A DNA stretch of 64,000 nucleotides from Pseudorhodoferax sp. Leaf265. GTDB lineage: Bacteria; Pseudomonadota; Gammaproteobacteria; Burkholderiales; Burkholderiaceae_C. Below are positions 47,085 to 56,440 of the stretch, piece by piece. The position numbers and the translations under genes are program-made. Below the pieces are notes generated by a model that saw only the letters and a program-made list of their open reading frames with translations, made no database searches and was not told the DNA's origin. The DNA is taken from NCBI RefSeq assembly GCF_001422365.1, contig NZ_LMMT01000012.1:374712-438711 (forward strand), read 5' to 3'. Numbering within the stretch: position 1 is the first letter of the stretch; each line of letters begins with the position of its first letter.

Positions 47085-48487
47085 AACACGCGATCCGTCA
47101 CATCCACTTCGTCGGCGTGGGCGGCGCCGGCATGAGCGGCATCGCCGAGGTGCTGCGCAACCTGGGCTACCAGATCTCGGGCTCGGACATGTCCGACAGC
47201 GCCACGCTGCGCCGTCTCGCCGGCCTCGGCATCCAGACCTTCATCGGCCACGACGCGGCCCATGTGGCCGGCGCCGACGCGGTCGTCACCTCGACCGCCG
47301 TGCAGGCCGACAACCCCGAGGTGCAGCAGGCCCGCGCCATGCGCATCCCGGTGGTGCCGCGCGCGCTGATGCTGGCCGAGCTGATGCGCCTGAAGCAGGG
47401 CATCGCGATCGCCGGCACGCACGGCAAGACCACGACCACCAGCCTGGTGGCCAGCGTGCTGGCCGAGGCCGGGCTGGATCCGACCTTCGTGATCGGCGGC
47501 AGGCTCAACAGCGCCGGCGCCAACGCCAAGCTGGGCGGCGGCGACTACATTGTGGTCGAGGCCGACGAGTCCGATGCCTCGTTCCTGAACCTCTTGCCCG
47601 TGATGGCCGTCGTGACCAACATCGACGCCGACCACATGGAGACCTACGGCCACGACTTCGGCCGGCTCAAGGGGGCCTTCGTCGACTTCCTGCACCGCAT
47701 GCCGTTCTACGGCACGGCCATCCTGTGCACGGACGATGCCGCCGTGCGCGAGATCGTGCCGCAGGTGACCTGCCCGATCACGAGCTACGGCTTCGGCGAG
47801 GACGCCCAGGTGCGCGCCGTGGACGTGCGCGCGGTGGGCACGCAGATGCACTTCACGGTGCTGCGCCGCAACGGCGTGACGCTGCCCGACCTGCAGGTGG
47901 TGCTGAACCTGGCCGGCCGCCACAACGTGCTCAACGCGTTGTCGGCGATTGCCGTGGCGGTGGAATTGAACGTGCCAGATGCGGCCCTGCTCAAGGCCCT
48001 GGCCGAGTTCCGTGGCGTGGGCCGGCGCTTCCAGAGCTACGGCGAGCAGCCGGCAGCCGATGGCGGCCACTACACCGTGATCGAGGACTATGGCCACCAC
48101 CCGGTCGAGATGGCCGTGACGCTGGCCGCTGCGCGCGGCGCCTACCCGGGCCGCCGCCTGGTGTTGGCCTTCCAGCCGCACCGCTACACCCGCACGCGCG
48201 ATTGCTTCGAGGACTTCGTCAAGGTCATCGGCGAGGCCGATGCGGTGCTGCTGGCCGAGGTCTACGCGGCCGGCGAGACGCCCATCGTCGCGGCCGACGG
48301 CCGGGCGCTGGCCCGTGCGCTGCGCGTCGCCGGCAAGGTCGAGCCGGTGTTTGTGGACGACATCGGCGCGATGCCGGCCGCGATCCGCAGCAATGCGCGC
48401 GACGGCGATGTGGTGCTGTGCATGGGCGCCGGTTCCATCGGCGGCGTGCCGGCGAAGGTGGTGGAACTGGCGGGGGTGAAGGCATGA
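47081..48487 (+). CDS. murC: UDP-MurNAc:L-alanine ligase
   Basis: MurC adds the first amino acid to UDP-MurNAc. The 468-residue protein has the UDP loop [17 protein letters not shown] near residue 10, the ATP loop [14 protein letters not shown] near 112, [10 protein letters not shown] near 165 and [11 protein letters not shown] near 338. The ATG at 47081 has GGGAGG upstream and gives the standard start; the frame runs back to 46961 only through the murG end. It overlaps ddl by 4 bases. Confidence 0.96.
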   Translation: MKHAIRHIHFVGVGGAGMSGIAEVLRNLGYQISGSDMSDSATLRRLAGLGIQTFIGHDAAHVAGADAVVTSTAVQADNPEVQQARAMRIPVVPRALMLAELMRLKQGIAIAGTHGKTTTTSLVASVLAEAGLDPTFVIGGRLNSAGANAKLGGGDYIVVEADESDASFLNLLPVMAVVTNIDADHMETYGHDFGRLKGAFVDFLHRMPFYGTAILCTDDAAVREIVPQVTCPITSYGFGEDAQVRAVDVRAVGTQMHFTVLRRNGVTLPDLQVVLNLAGRHNVLNALSAIAVAVELNVPDAALLKALAEFRGVGRRFQSYGEQPAADGGHYTVIEDYGHHPVEMAVTLAAARGAYPGRRLVLAFQPHRYTRTRDCFEDFVKVIGEADAVLLAEVYAAGETPIVAADGRALARALRVAGKVEPVFVDDIGAMPAAIRSNARDGDVVLCMGAGSIGGVPAKVVELAGVKA

Positions 48488-49458
48488 GCACGGGTTTGGC
48501 AGCCAGCATGGGCAAGGTCGCGGTCCTGATGGGCGGCACGTCGGCCGAGCGCGAGATCTCTTTCCTGTCGGGCAACGGCGTGCTGGACGCGCTGCGCCTG
48601 GTCGGTGTCAATGCGCACGCCTTCGACCCGGCGGAACGCGGCCTGCACGAACTCAAGAGCGATGGCTTCGCGCGCTGCTTCATCGCGCTGCACGGCCGCC
48701 ATGGCGAGGACGGCACGGTGCAGGGCGCGCTGGAGCTGCTGGGCATCCCCTACACCGGCTCCGGCGTGATGGCCTCCGCCATGGCCATGGACAAGGTCAT
48801 GACCAAGCGCATCTGGGAGGCCTGCGGCCTGCCCACGCCGCGCCATGTGGTGCTGCAGCCCGGCAGCCAGGAACTGGCCGACGTGCGCCAGGTGCCCGAC
48901 GCGCTGGGGCTGCCGCTGATCGTGAAGCCGCCGCGCGAGGGCTCGTCCATCGGCGTGACCAAGGTGCAGGGCTACTCCGAGATGATCGACGCTGTGCGCC
49001 TGTCGGCGAAGTACGACCCCGACGTGCTCTGCGAGGAGTTCATCGAAGGCGAGGAAGTGACCTGCGCCGTGCTGGGCACGGGTGCCGGCGCCGAAGCCCT
49101 GCCGGTGATCCGCATCCAGGCCCCCGAAGGCGCCTACGACTACCAAAACAAGTACTTCACCGACGAGGTGCGCTACCTGTGCCCGAGCGGCCTGCCCGAG
49201 GCCGAGGAGATGGAGATCCGGCGCATCGTGCTGGCCTCCTACCGCGCGCTGGGCTGCCGCGGCTGGGGCCGGGCCGATCTGATGATCCGCGCCAGCGACC
49301 GCAAGCCCTTCCTGCTGGAGATGAACACCTCGCCGGGCATGACCGGCCACTCGCTCGTGCCCATGGCCGCACGCGCGTCGGGCATCGCCTACCCTGATCT
49401 GTGCCTGCGCGTGCTGGCTTCGGCCACGCTGGACACCCCGGGAGCCGCCGCCGCATGA
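48484..49458 (+). CDS. ddl: D-alanine:D-alanine ligase
   Basis: Ddl makes D-Ala-D-Ala for MurF. The 324-residue ATP-grasp protein has [20 protein letters not shown] near residue 12, [20 protein letters not shown] near 68, [15 protein letters not shown] near 145, GRADLMI near 262 and [15 protein letters not shown] near 280, which binds magnesium. It lies in the DdlB position between murC and ftsQ. It overlaps ftsQ by ATGA. Confidence 0.96.
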   Translation: MSTGLAASMGKVAVLMGGTSAEREISFLSGNGVLDALRLVGVNAHAFDPAERGLHELKSDGFARCFIALHGRHGEDGTVQGALELLGIPYTGSGVMASAMAMDKVMTKRIWEACGLPTPRHVVLQPGSQELADVRQVPDALGLPLIVKPPREGSSIGVTKVQGYSEMIDAVRLSAKYDPDVLCEEFIEGEEVTCAVLGTGAGAEALPVIRIQAPEGAYDYQNKYFTDEVRYLCPSGLPEAEEMEIRRIVLASYRALGCRGWGRADLMIRASDRKPFLLEMNTSPGMTGHSLVPMAARASGIAYPDLCLRVLASATLDTPGAAAA

Positions 49459-50243
49459 ACGCCACGCTGCCAGCGCCGATGGACGTCAAGCTCATGAACG
49501 TCACCGCCTCGGTGCTGTTCCTGATCTTCGCCGGCCTCACGCTGGGCGCGCTGTGCCTGTGGGTGCTGCGCCAGCCGGTGTTCGCGCTGGGCGGCATCGA
49601 GGTGCGCGGCGAGGTCACGCACAACAACGTGCTCACGCTCAAGGCCAACGTGGCACCGCATCTGCGCGGCACCTTCTTCACAGTGGACCTGGACGCCACG
49701 CGCGGCGCCTTCGAGGCCGTGCCCTGGGTGCGCCGCGCCACCGTGCGCCGCGAGTTCCCGAACCGGCTGGGCGTGACGCTGCAGGAGCACCAGGCCGCCG
49801 CCTACTGGGGCCCGGAGAGCGGCTCGCAGCTGCTCAACAGCTTCGGCGAGGTGTTCGAGGCCAACGTGGACGAGGTGCACCGCAGCGATCTGCCGCGCCT
49901 GCTCGGGCCCGATGGCGAGTCGGACCAGATCCTGGGCATGTACCGCACGCTGGCACCGCTGTTCGACCCGCTCGACGCCGAGGTCGCGCAACTGGAGCTC
50001 ACGGGCCGCGGCAGCTGGCGCGTGCAGCTCGGATCGGGCGCCGTGGTGGAACTCGGGCGCGGCACGCCCGAGGAGATCACCGGGCGCATCGAACGGTTCG
50101 TGAAGACCCTGCCCACGGTGGCACAGCAGTACGGCCGCGGCGCGGATGCGCTGGAATCGGCCGACCTGCGCTACCCGACCGGGTTCGCCCTCAAGCTGCG
50201 CGGCGTGACCACGGTCACGACGGCGGCGCCCAAACGCAAATAG
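49455..50243 (+). CDS. ftsQ: cell division protein FtsQ
   Basis: FtsQ links the early and late divisome. The 262-residue protein has a short cytoplasmic N-terminus, one membrane segment (about residues 15-38), a POTRA domain ([20 protein letters not shown] near 45-64) and the FtsQ beta domain with [20 protein letters not shown] near 92-111. The ATG at 49455 overlaps the ddl stop. A 21-base gap separates it from ftsA. Confidence 0.93.
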   Translation: MNATLPAPMDVKLMNVTASVLFLIFAGLTLGALCLWVLRQPVFALGGIEVRGEVTHNNVLTLKANVAPHLRGTFFTVDLDATRGAFEAVPWVRRATVRREFPNRLGVTLQEHQAAAYWGPESGSQLLNSFGEVFEANVDEVHRSDLPRLLGPDGESDQILGMYRTLAPLFDPLDAEVAQLELTGRGSWRVQLGSGAVVELGRGTPEEITGRIERFVKTLPTVAQQYGRGADALESADLRYPTGFALKLRGVTTVTTAAPKRK

Positions 50244-50264
50244 ACGCCAACAACAGGAACCGAC

Positions 50265-51494
50265 ATGGCGAAGGAATACAAAGATCTGGTGGTGGGGCTG
50301 GACATCGGTACGGCCAAGGTGATGGCCGTGGTGGCCGAGGTCATGCCCGGTGGCGAGCTCAAGCTGGCCGGCTTCGGCGTGGCGCCGAGCAACGGACTCA
50401 AGCGCGGCGTGGTCGTCAACATCGACGCCACCGTGCAGAGCATCCAGCAGGCCTTGAAGGAGGCCGAGCTCATGGCTGACTGCAAGATCGCCCATGTCTA
50501 CACGGGCATCACGGGCAGCCACATCCGCGGCATCAATTCCTCGGGCATGGTGGCCGTGAAGGACCGCGAGGTCACGCAGGCCGACGTGGCGCGCGTGGTC
50601 GAGACGGCCAAGGCCATCAACATCTCGACCGACCAGCGTCTCCTGCTGGTGGAGCCGCAGGAGTTCGTGATCGACGGCCAGGACGTGAAGGAGCCGATCG
50701 GCATGAGCGGCATCCGGCTGGAGGCCAAGGTCCACATCGTGACGGGCGCGCAGAGCGCGGCCGAGAACATCATCAAGTGCGTGCGCCGCTGCGGCCTGGA
50801 CGTGGACCAGCTCATGCTGAACCCGCTGGCTTCCAGCCTGTCCGTGCTGACGGAAGACGAGCGCGAACTCGGCGTGGCGCTGGTGGACATCGGCGCCGGC
50901 ACCACCGACGTGGCGATCTTCACGGGGGGCGCGATCCGCCACACGGCGGTGATCCCGATCGCCGGCGACCTGATCACCAGCGACATCGCGATGGCGCTGC
51001 GCACGCCGACCAAGGACGCAGAGGACATCAAGGTCGAGAACGGTTGCGCCAAGCAGCTGCTGGCCGACCCGGACACCCAGGTCGAAGTACCGGGCCTGGG
51101 CGACCGCGGCCCGCGCATGCTGAGCCGCCAGGCGCTGGCCGGCGTGATCGAGCCGCGCGTGGAAGAGATCTTCTCGCTCGTGCAGCAGGTCATCCGCGAG
51201 TCGGGCTTCGAGGAGGTGCTGTCCTCGGGCATCGTGCTGACGGGCGGCAGCGTGGTCATGCCCGGCATGGTCGAGCTCGGCGAGGACATCTTCCTGAAAC
51301 CCGTGCGGCGCGGCGTGCCCAAGTACTCGAGCGCGCTGGCCGACATGGTGGCCCAGCCGCGGGCGGCCACCGTCATGGGCCTGCTCGAAGAGGGCCGCGT
51401 GGCACGCATGCGCGGCTACAAGGTGGCGCAGAAGGCGGGCTCGATGAAGACCGCCATGGGCCGTGTGAAAGATTGGTTCATCGGCAACTTCTGA
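50265..51494 (+). CDS. ftsA: cell division protein FtsA
   Basis: FtsA is the actin-like membrane tether of FtsZ. The 409-residue protein has the phosphate loop VGLDIGTAKVMAVVAEV near residue 9, the SHUTTLE domain (about 85-165), the second phosphate loop VDIGAGTTDVAIFTGG near 207, VLTGGSVVMPGM near 325, and a C-terminal amphipathic helix (MGRVKDWFIGNF) that binds the membrane. The start follows AGGA by about 8 bases. Confidence 0.97.
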   Translation: MAKEYKDLVVGLDIGTAKVMAVVAEVMPGGELKLAGFGVAPSNGLKRGVVVNIDATVQSIQQALKEAELMADCKIAHVYTGITGSHIRGINSSGMVAVKDREVTQADVARVVETAKAINISTDQRLLLVEPQEFVIDGQDVKEPIGMSGIRLEAKVHIVTGAQSAAENIIKCVRRCGLDVDQLMLNPLASSLSVLTEDERELGVALVDIGAGTTDVAIFTGGAIRHTAVIPIAGDLITSDIAMALRTPTKDAEDIKVENGCAKQLLADPDTQVEVPGLGDRGPRMLSRQALAGVIEPRVEEIFSLVQQVIRESGFEEVLSSGIVLTGGSVVMPGMVELGEDIFLKPVRRGVPKYSSALADMVAQPRAATVMGLLEEGRVARMRGYKVAQKAGSMKTAMGRVKDWFIGNF

Positions 51495-51687
51495 GAACCA
51501 TCCATGTCACACCGACTGATCCAGCAAAGCCGGCCCCCGCGGCCGGCGCGCGCCGGTCCCTGGCATGCCGGGGACGGGGGGCGATGGCGAAGCCCACACC
51601 CGCCCCCGCAACGAAGACACAAGAGCATCTAGAACGTCAGAACACACCAGGCAACTGCAACATTTTTAAAGATTGAAGGACAAGAAC
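51495..51687 (+). promoter_or_regulatory. ftsA-ftsZ intergenic region with hairpins
   Basis: The 193-base gap holds two inverted repeats: GCCGGCC/GGCCGGC at 51529-51547, and GTCCC with GGGAC at about 51556-51575. Nearer ftsZ there is an AT-rich stretch (CATTTTTAAAGATTGAAGGA, 51661-51680) that may contain a -10 element and the ribosome site. The gap is unusually long within an otherwise overlapping cluster, suggesting separate control of ftsZ. No gene was found in it. Confidence 0.45.
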
Positions 51688-52905
51688 ATGCCCATCGAAA
51701 TGATCGAAGTCGAAGAGTTCAACCTCGGCACCCAAATCAAGGTCATCGGCGTCGGCGGCGGCGGCGGCAATGCCGTCGAGCACATGATCGGCTGCGGCGT
51801 GCAAGGCGTGGAGTTCATCAGCGCCAACACCGACGCGCAGGCCCTCACGCGGACGGCCGCGCACAAGACCATCCAGCTCGGCACCACGGGCCTGGGCGCC
51901 GGCAGCAAGCCCGAGAAGGGCCGCGAATCGGCCGAGGCCGCGATCGACGACATCCGCCAGGCCATCAACGGCGCGCACATGCTGTTCATCACGGCCGGCA
52001 TGGGTGGTGGCACCGGCACCGGCGCGGCGCCCGTGATCGCCCGCGTGGCCAAGGAGATGGGCATCCTGACCGTCGGCGTCATCACCAAGCCCTTCGACTT
52101 CGAAGGCCCCAAGCGCATGTCCAACGCCGATGCCGGCCTGGCCGAGCTGGAAGCCAACGTCGACTCGCTGATCGTGGTGCTCAACGAGAAGCTGCTCGAG
52201 GTCATGGGCGACGACGCCACCCAGGACGAAGCCTTCGCCCACGCCAACGACGTGCTCAAGAACGCCGTGGGCGGCATCGCCGAAATCATCAACGTGCCCG
52301 GCCATGTGAACGTCGACTTCGAAGACGTGCGCACCGTGATGGGCGAGCCCGGCAAGGCCATGATGGGCACGGCCCTGGCCGCCGGCCCGGACCGCGCGCG
52401 CATCGCTGCCGAGCAGGCCGTGGCCTGCCCGCTGCTGGAAGGCATCGACCTGTCCGGCGCCAAGGGCGTGCTGGTGCTGATCACGGCGGCCAAGGGCTCG
52501 CTGAAGCTGTCCGAGTCGCGCCTGGCCATGAACACCATCCGCGCCTACGCCTCGGCCGAAGCGCACGTGATCTACGGCACGGCCTACGACGAAAGCCTGG
52601 GTGACCAGATCCGCGTGACCGTGGTCGCCACCGGCCTGGCGCGCAACCAGCGCCGTGTCGCGCCGCCGCTGCAGGTGGTGCAGCGCACCGGCACCGACAA
52701 CCAGGGCTTCGCCATCCCCACGCTCAGCGCCGCCAGCGGCATGGGCGGCATGGGCCACGCCCAGCCCGACTACGACGCGATGCAGGTGCCCAAGGTCTGG
52801 CGCACACCCAACCGCACGCAGGCCACGGCGCGCGTGGACGCGCTGTCCTCGGGTGGCATGGACGACTACGAGATCCCGGCCTTCCTGCGCAAGCAAGCCG
52901 ATTAA
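51688..52905 (+). CDS. ftsZ: cell division protein FtsZ
   Basis: FtsZ is the tubulin-like GTPase that forms the Z-ring. The 405-residue protein has the GTP loops IKVIGVGGGGGNAVEHMI near residue 15 and the tubulin signature GGGTGTGAAPVIARVAKE near 108, the T7 loop region NVDFEDVRTVMGEPGKAMMG near 210, and the conserved C-terminal peptide DDYEIPAFLRKQAD that binds FtsA. GAAGGA lies 9 bases before the ATG. An in-frame TTG at 51673 is not needed. Confidence 0.97.
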   Translation: MPIEMIEVEEFNLGTQIKVIGVGGGGGNAVEHMIGCGVQGVEFISANTDAQALTRTAAHKTIQLGTTGLGAGSKPEKGRESAEAAIDDIRQAINGAHMLFITAGMGGGTGTGAAPVIARVAKEMGILTVGVITKPFDFEGPKRMSNADAGLAELEANVDSLIVVLNEKLLEVMGDDATQDEAFAHANDVLKNAVGGIAEIINVPGHVNVDFEDVRTVMGEPGKAMMGTALAAGPDRARIAAEQAVACPLLEGIDLSGAKGVLVLITAAKGSLKLSESRLAMNTIRAYASAEAHVIYGTAYDESLGDQIRVTVVATGLARNQRRVAPPLQVVQRTGTDNQGFAIPTLSAASGMGGMGHAQPDYDAMQVPKVWRTPNRTQATARVDALSSGGMDDYEIPAFLRKQAD

Positions 52906-52910
52906 ACGGC

Positions 52911-52998
52911 TCTCCCCCGTCTGGACTTCTCACTGCGTGTAGAAGTCCGAAACCCCCCAGGGGGGGCGCCGCCTGCGGCCTGGCAGAGCCAGGCCGCG
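52911..52998. repeat. dispersed GC-rich intergenic repeat, copy 2
   Basis: Just after the ftsZ stop, CTCCCCCGTCTGGACTTCTC, then ACTGCGTGTAGAAGTCC, AACCCCCCAGGGGGGGCG and GCCTGCGGCC form nested palindromes. ACTTCT pairs with AGAAGT around TCACTGCGTGT. It is a diverged, inverted relative of the element at 36728-36821. A hairpin here could terminate or stabilise the ftsZ message. Confidence 0.55.
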
Positions 52999-53144
52999 GC
53001 GGCTGCTGGCCATGGCCTGCTCCGCGGCCGCCGGAGCCTTTGCGGGTGCTGCCGTCGCTGCATTGATTGTGGCGATCGGGGTGATCGTTGGAGCGATGGC
53101 CCTGCGGGGCGTAGGCAGGCACCATGCCCTTTAAAATCGTGTCC

Positions 53145-54068
53145 ATGCTTGCGCAACGCACCCTCAAATCCATCACCACGGCCGTGGGTGTGGGCCTGCA
53201 CAGCGGCCAGCGCGTGGAGTTGACGCTGCGCCCTGCCCAGCCCGACACCGGCATCGTGTTCCGCCGTGTCGACCTGCCCGAGCCCGTGGACATCCCGGTC
53301 ACGGCACAGTCGGTCAGCGACACACGCATGGCATCGACCATTGCCAACGGCGCCGCCAAGGTGCACACGGTCGAGCACCTGATGTCGGCCTGTGCCGGCC
53401 TGGGCATCGACAACCTGTACGTGGACATCAGCGCCGAAGAGGTGCCCATCCTCGATGGCTCGGCCGCGTCCTTCGTGTTCCTGCTGCAGAGCGCCGGCAT
53501 CGAACTGCAGCGCGCGCCGCGCCGCTTCATCCGCATGACCCAACCCGTGGAGGTGCGCGAGGGCGAGGGCGCCAATCTCAAGTGGGCGCGCCTGGAGCCC
53601 TACCACGGCTTCAAGCTCAGCTTCGAGATCGAGTTCCACCACCCGGCCGTGGACTCCACGGGCCAGCGCGTGGAGTTCGACATGTCGTCGGACTCCTATG
53701 CGCGCGACATCGCGCGTGCCCGCACCTTCGGCTTCACCAAGGACGTGGAGATGATGCGGGCCAACGGCCTGGCCCTGGGCGGCGGGCTGGACAACGCCAT
53801 CGTCATGGACGACTACAAGGTGCTCAACAGCGATGGGTTGCGCTACGACGACGAGTTCGTCAAGCACAAGATCCTGGACGCCATGGGCGACCTCTACATC
53901 GTCGGCAAGCCGCTGCTGGCGGCCTACAGCGCCTTCCGTTCGGGCCATGCCATGAACAACAAGCTGCTGCGCGAACTGCTGGCCCACCCCGAGTGCTACG
54001 AGATCGTCAGCTTCGACGACGAGCGCAAGGCGCCCAAGGGCTTCGCCCAGCCCCTGCGGGCCTGGTGA
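53145..54068 (+). CDS. lpxC: UDP-3-O-acyl-N-acetylglucosamine deacetylase
   Basis: LpxC commits UDP-GlcNAc to lipid A. The 307-residue zinc enzyme begins [20 protein letters not shown], the usual start, and has the zinc and catalytic residues in [17 protein letters not shown] near residue 71, [15 protein letters not shown] near 238 and [14 protein letters not shown] near 263. An in-frame ATG at 53124 would add seven residues; TTTAAAAT just upstream of 53145 may be a -10 box, which favours the later start. lpxC commonly ends the dcw cluster. Confidence 0.95.
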   Translation: MLAQRTLKSITTAVGVGLHSGQRVELTLRPAQPDTGIVFRRVDLPEPVDIPVTAQSVSDTRMASTIANGAAKVHTVEHLMSACAGLGIDNLYVDISAEEVPILDGSAASFVFLLQSAGIELQRAPRRFIRMTQPVEVREGEGANLKWARLEPYHGFKLSFEIEFHHPAVDSTGQRVEFDMSSDSYARDIARARTFGFTKDVEMMRANGLALGGGLDNAIVMDDYKVLNSDGLRYDDEFVKHKILDAMGDLYIVGKPLLAAYSAFRSGHAMNNKLLRELLAHPECYEIVSFDDERKAPKGFAQPLRAW

Positions 54069-54080
54069 GCCGCCCAGCCG

Positions 54081-54257
54081 ATGCTGCTGTTCCGCTGGGC
54101 GATCTTCTTCCTGCTCCTGGCCGCGGGCGTGATGTTCGCGTTCTATGCCGGCACCGGGCGGCCGCATTACAAGCGCTGGGGGCTGCTCACGCTCAAGTGG
54201 ACGGTGCTGGCGGCGCTGGGCTTCTTCGCGGTGCTGGTCCTCGAACGCATCGTTTGA
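54081..54257 (+). CDS. small two-helix membrane protein
   Basis: The 58-residue protein starts 12 bases after lpxC. It consists of two hydrophobic segments (about residues 3-22 and 37-55) joined by a basic loop GTGRPHYKRWG. Codon use is GC3-rich like its neighbours and the frame is clean to the stop. I do not recognise a named family, though short membrane proteins occur at this place in related genomes as far as I recall. Co-transcription with lpxC suggests an envelope role. It converges on ruvC, with 9 bases between the stops. Confidence 0.75.
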   Translation: MLLFRWAIFFLLLAAGVMFAFYAGTGRPHYKRWGLLTLKWTVLAALGFFAVLVLERIV

Positions 54258-54266
54258 GCGTGGCGC

Positions 54267-54818
54267 TCAGCGCGCCCGCCCACCCTTGTACATCCCCGTC
54301 GTCGCGCGCCTGAGCGGCGTGGCCTGCGCGATCCGTGCCATGGCCTGGCCCACATGGGCGTGCGTGATCGCGATGCCCAGCGCATCGGCCGCGTCCTTGC
54401 CGGGCACGCCTGGCAGCTGCAGCAGTCGCTTGACCATCTCCTGGACCTGGCTCTTGTCGGCGCGGCCGCTGCCGACCACGGCCTTCTTCATCTGCAAGGC
54501 GGTGTACTCGGCCACGGGCAGGTCGCGCGCGACCAGCGCCGTGAGGCAGGCGCCGCGCGCCTGGCCCAGCAGCAGCGTGGATTGCGGGTTGACGTTGACG
54601 AACACGATCTCTACCGCGGCCGTCTGCGGCGCGTAGCGTGCGTTGATTTCGCCGATGCCGTCGAACAGCACCTTGAGCCGGGCCGGCAAGTCGCCCATGG
54701 CGGCGCTGGCCATGGTCTTGATCGTGCCGCTGGCCACGTAGCGCAGGTGCGGGCCGTCGGCGTCGATCACGCCGAAGCCGGTGCACTGCAGCCCGGGGTC
54801 GATGCCCAGGATTCTCAT
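54267..54818 (-). CDS. ruvC: crossover junction endodeoxyribonuclease RuvC
   Basis: RuvC cleaves Holliday junctions. The 183-residue protein shows the four catalytic acids: Asp7 in [14 protein letters not shown], Glu70 in AAVEIVFVN, and two aspartates in [15 protein letters not shown] near residues 141-144. The C-terminal tail is basic. ruvA and ruvB are not next to it. The ATG at 54818 gives the standard start. Confidence 0.95.
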   Translation of the reverse strand: MRILGIDPGLQCTGFGVIDADGPHLRYVASGTIKTMASAAMGDLPARLKVLFDGIGEINARYAPQTAAVEIVFVNVNPQSTLLLGQARGACLTALVARDLPVAEYTALQMKKAVVGSGRADKSQVQEMVKRLLQLPGVPGKDAADALGIAITHAHVGQAMARIAQATPLRRATTGMYKGGRAR

Positions 54819-54836
54819 GCGGGCCTCATGCAGGGG

Positions 54837-55820
54837 TCATGCGCCGAAGTACCAGCGCGCGGAGTGGAAGAACACCGGCGCCGCGAAGCACAGCGCATCC
54901 ACGCGGTCGAGCAGGCCGTTGGCGCCTGTGACCGAGCGGCCCTGCGGCCCCCAGTTGGTGACGCCGCGGTCGCGCTTGAGCGCCTTCATGACCAGGTGGC
55001 CCATGCTGCCGGCCACGCAGGCGATGGCGCCCATGGCCAGCGCCTCCAGCGGACGGAACGGCGTGATCGCGTAGAGCAGCACGCCGAGGCTGCTGGCGGC
55101 CAGCACGGCGACGGCCCAGCTGGTCCAATTGAAGCTGCGGCTCACGTGGGGCGCTGCCGGCGGGCGCGGGAAATGCCGCGCCGCGAGGTGCTGGATGAGC
55201 ATGCAGGTCTGCACCACGAACACCAGGAAGAACACCAGGAAGGCGCCACGGCCCTCGTAGTGGCGCAGGTTCAACAGCAGCAGGGCCGGCACATGGCTCA
55301 TGCCGTAGACGCAGACCATGATGCCCCATTGCAGCTTGGCGTTGCGCTCGAGGAAGCGCTGCGGGTCGTCGGCCAGCGCGCTGACCACCGGGATGGCCAG
55401 GAACACATAGACCGGGATGAACACCGTGAACAGGTCGAAGTGCTTGCTGCCCGCCAGCCAGAACTGCACCGGCAGCACCACGAAAAAGGCCAGCACCAGG
55501 CTGCGGTGGTCGCCGCGCCGCGTCGGCGACAGCGTGATGAACTCGCGCAGCGCGAGAAAGGCCACGAGCGCGAACAGCACGGTGGCGGCGACCTCCCCCA
55601 TCACCCAGCCGATCCAGAACACGCTGACCATGAACCAGCTGGTTTTGAGCAGCGCCCACCAGTCGGCGTGGAAGGCCGCACGCACCTCGTCCGCTTCGTG
55701 GCGGCTGCGCACCGAGAGCGTGACCAGCGCGCCCGTCACGAGGACCAGCAGTCCGAACACGAGCACGAACAGCGCGCCGACCTGCTCGCTGGAACTCAAG
55801 CTGCGCAGCCAGCTGCTCAT
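54837..55820 (-). CDS. phosphatidate cytidylyltransferase (CdsA family)
   Basis: This 327-residue membrane protein has about eight hydrophobic segments. The C-terminal signature RDRGVTNWGPQGRSVTGANG then LLDRVDALCFAAP resembles the CdsA pattern with its conserved acidic residues. CdsA makes CDP-diacylglycerol. It is longer than E. coli CdsA at the N-terminus and resembles the CdsA branch often paired with an acyltransferase. It overlaps the acyltransferase gene by 4 bases. Confidence 0.85.
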   Translation of the reverse strand: MSSWLRSLSSSEQVGALFVLVFGLLVLVTGALVTLSVRSRHEADEVRAAFHADWWALLKTSWFMVSVFWIGWVMGEVAATVLFALVAFLALREFITLSPTRRGDHRSLVLAFFVVLPVQFWLAGSKHFDLFTVFIPVYVFLAIPVVSALADDPQRFLERNAKLQWGIMVCVYGMSHVPALLLLNLRHYEGRGAFLVFFLVFVVQTCMLIQHLAARHFPRPPAAPHVSRSFNWTSWAVAVLAASSLGVLLYAITPFRPLEALAMGAIACVAGSMGHLVMKALKRDRGVTNWGPQGRSVTGANGLLDRVDALCFAAPVFFHSARWYFGA

Positions 55821-56440
55821 ACGTCTCTCAGCGCGACCACTGCATCGCGCGCGCGGGCCAGGAAGTCCTGGCGGGATTCATCGGCCTGCAGCTGCATGGG
55901 CGCACCGAAGGTCACCGAGCACAGGATGGGCACGGGCACGACCTCGCCCTTGGGCATCACGCGCTGCACGTTGTGGATCCAGGCCGGCACCAGCACCACC
56001 TGCGGAAAGCGCAGCGCCAGGTTGTACAGCCCGGCCTTGAAGGCCTGCGGCTCCTCGGCGTGGCCGCGCGTGCCTTCAGGGAACAGAATGATGGAGTCGC
56101 CGGCGTCCAGCGCCTGCACCAGCGGGGCGAGCGGGTCCTGGCCTTCGGTGCGCTCGCGGTCCACGTAGACGGCGTTGAACACGGCGGTGGTGATCCACTG
56201 GCGCAGCGGCGTCTTGGTCCAGTAGTCCTTGGCCGCGATGGGCCGTGTGATGCCGCGCAGCTCGGCCGGCAGCGCGGCCCAGATCATGACCAGGTCGGCA
56301 TGGCTCTGGTGGTTGGCGAAGTAGATGCGCTGCTCGGCCTTGGGCGGGCAGCCCCACCAGCGCGCCTGCGCGCCGGTGAGCAGGCGCACAAGACCCAGCA
56401 GCAGCCAGCCGACGATCTTGGCGCGGGTGCCTGTTCCCAT
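55817..56440 (-). CDS. 1-acyl-sn-glycerol-3-phosphate acyltransferase family protein
   Basis: The 207-residue protein has the PlsC-type acyltransferase motifs: the catalytic HX4D as NHQSHADLVMIW near residue 50, and the substrate-binding FPEGTRGHA near 130. An N-terminal hydrophobic stretch (IVGWLLLGLVRLL) anchors it. It supplies phosphatidate, the substrate of the downstream CdsA-like enzyme, so the pair works in sequence in phospholipid synthesis. The ATG at 56440 overlaps the mtgA stop. Confidence 0.87.
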   Translation of the reverse strand: MGTGTRAKIVGWLLLGLVRLLTGAQARWWGCPPKAEQRIYFANHQSHADLVMIWAALPAELRGITRPIAAKDYWTKTPLRQWITTAVFNAVYVDRERTEGQDPLAPLVQALDAGDSIILFPEGTRGHAEEPQAFKAGLYNLALRFPQVVLVPAWIHNVQRVMPKGEVVPVPILCSVTFGAPMQLQADESRQDFLARARDAVVALRDV

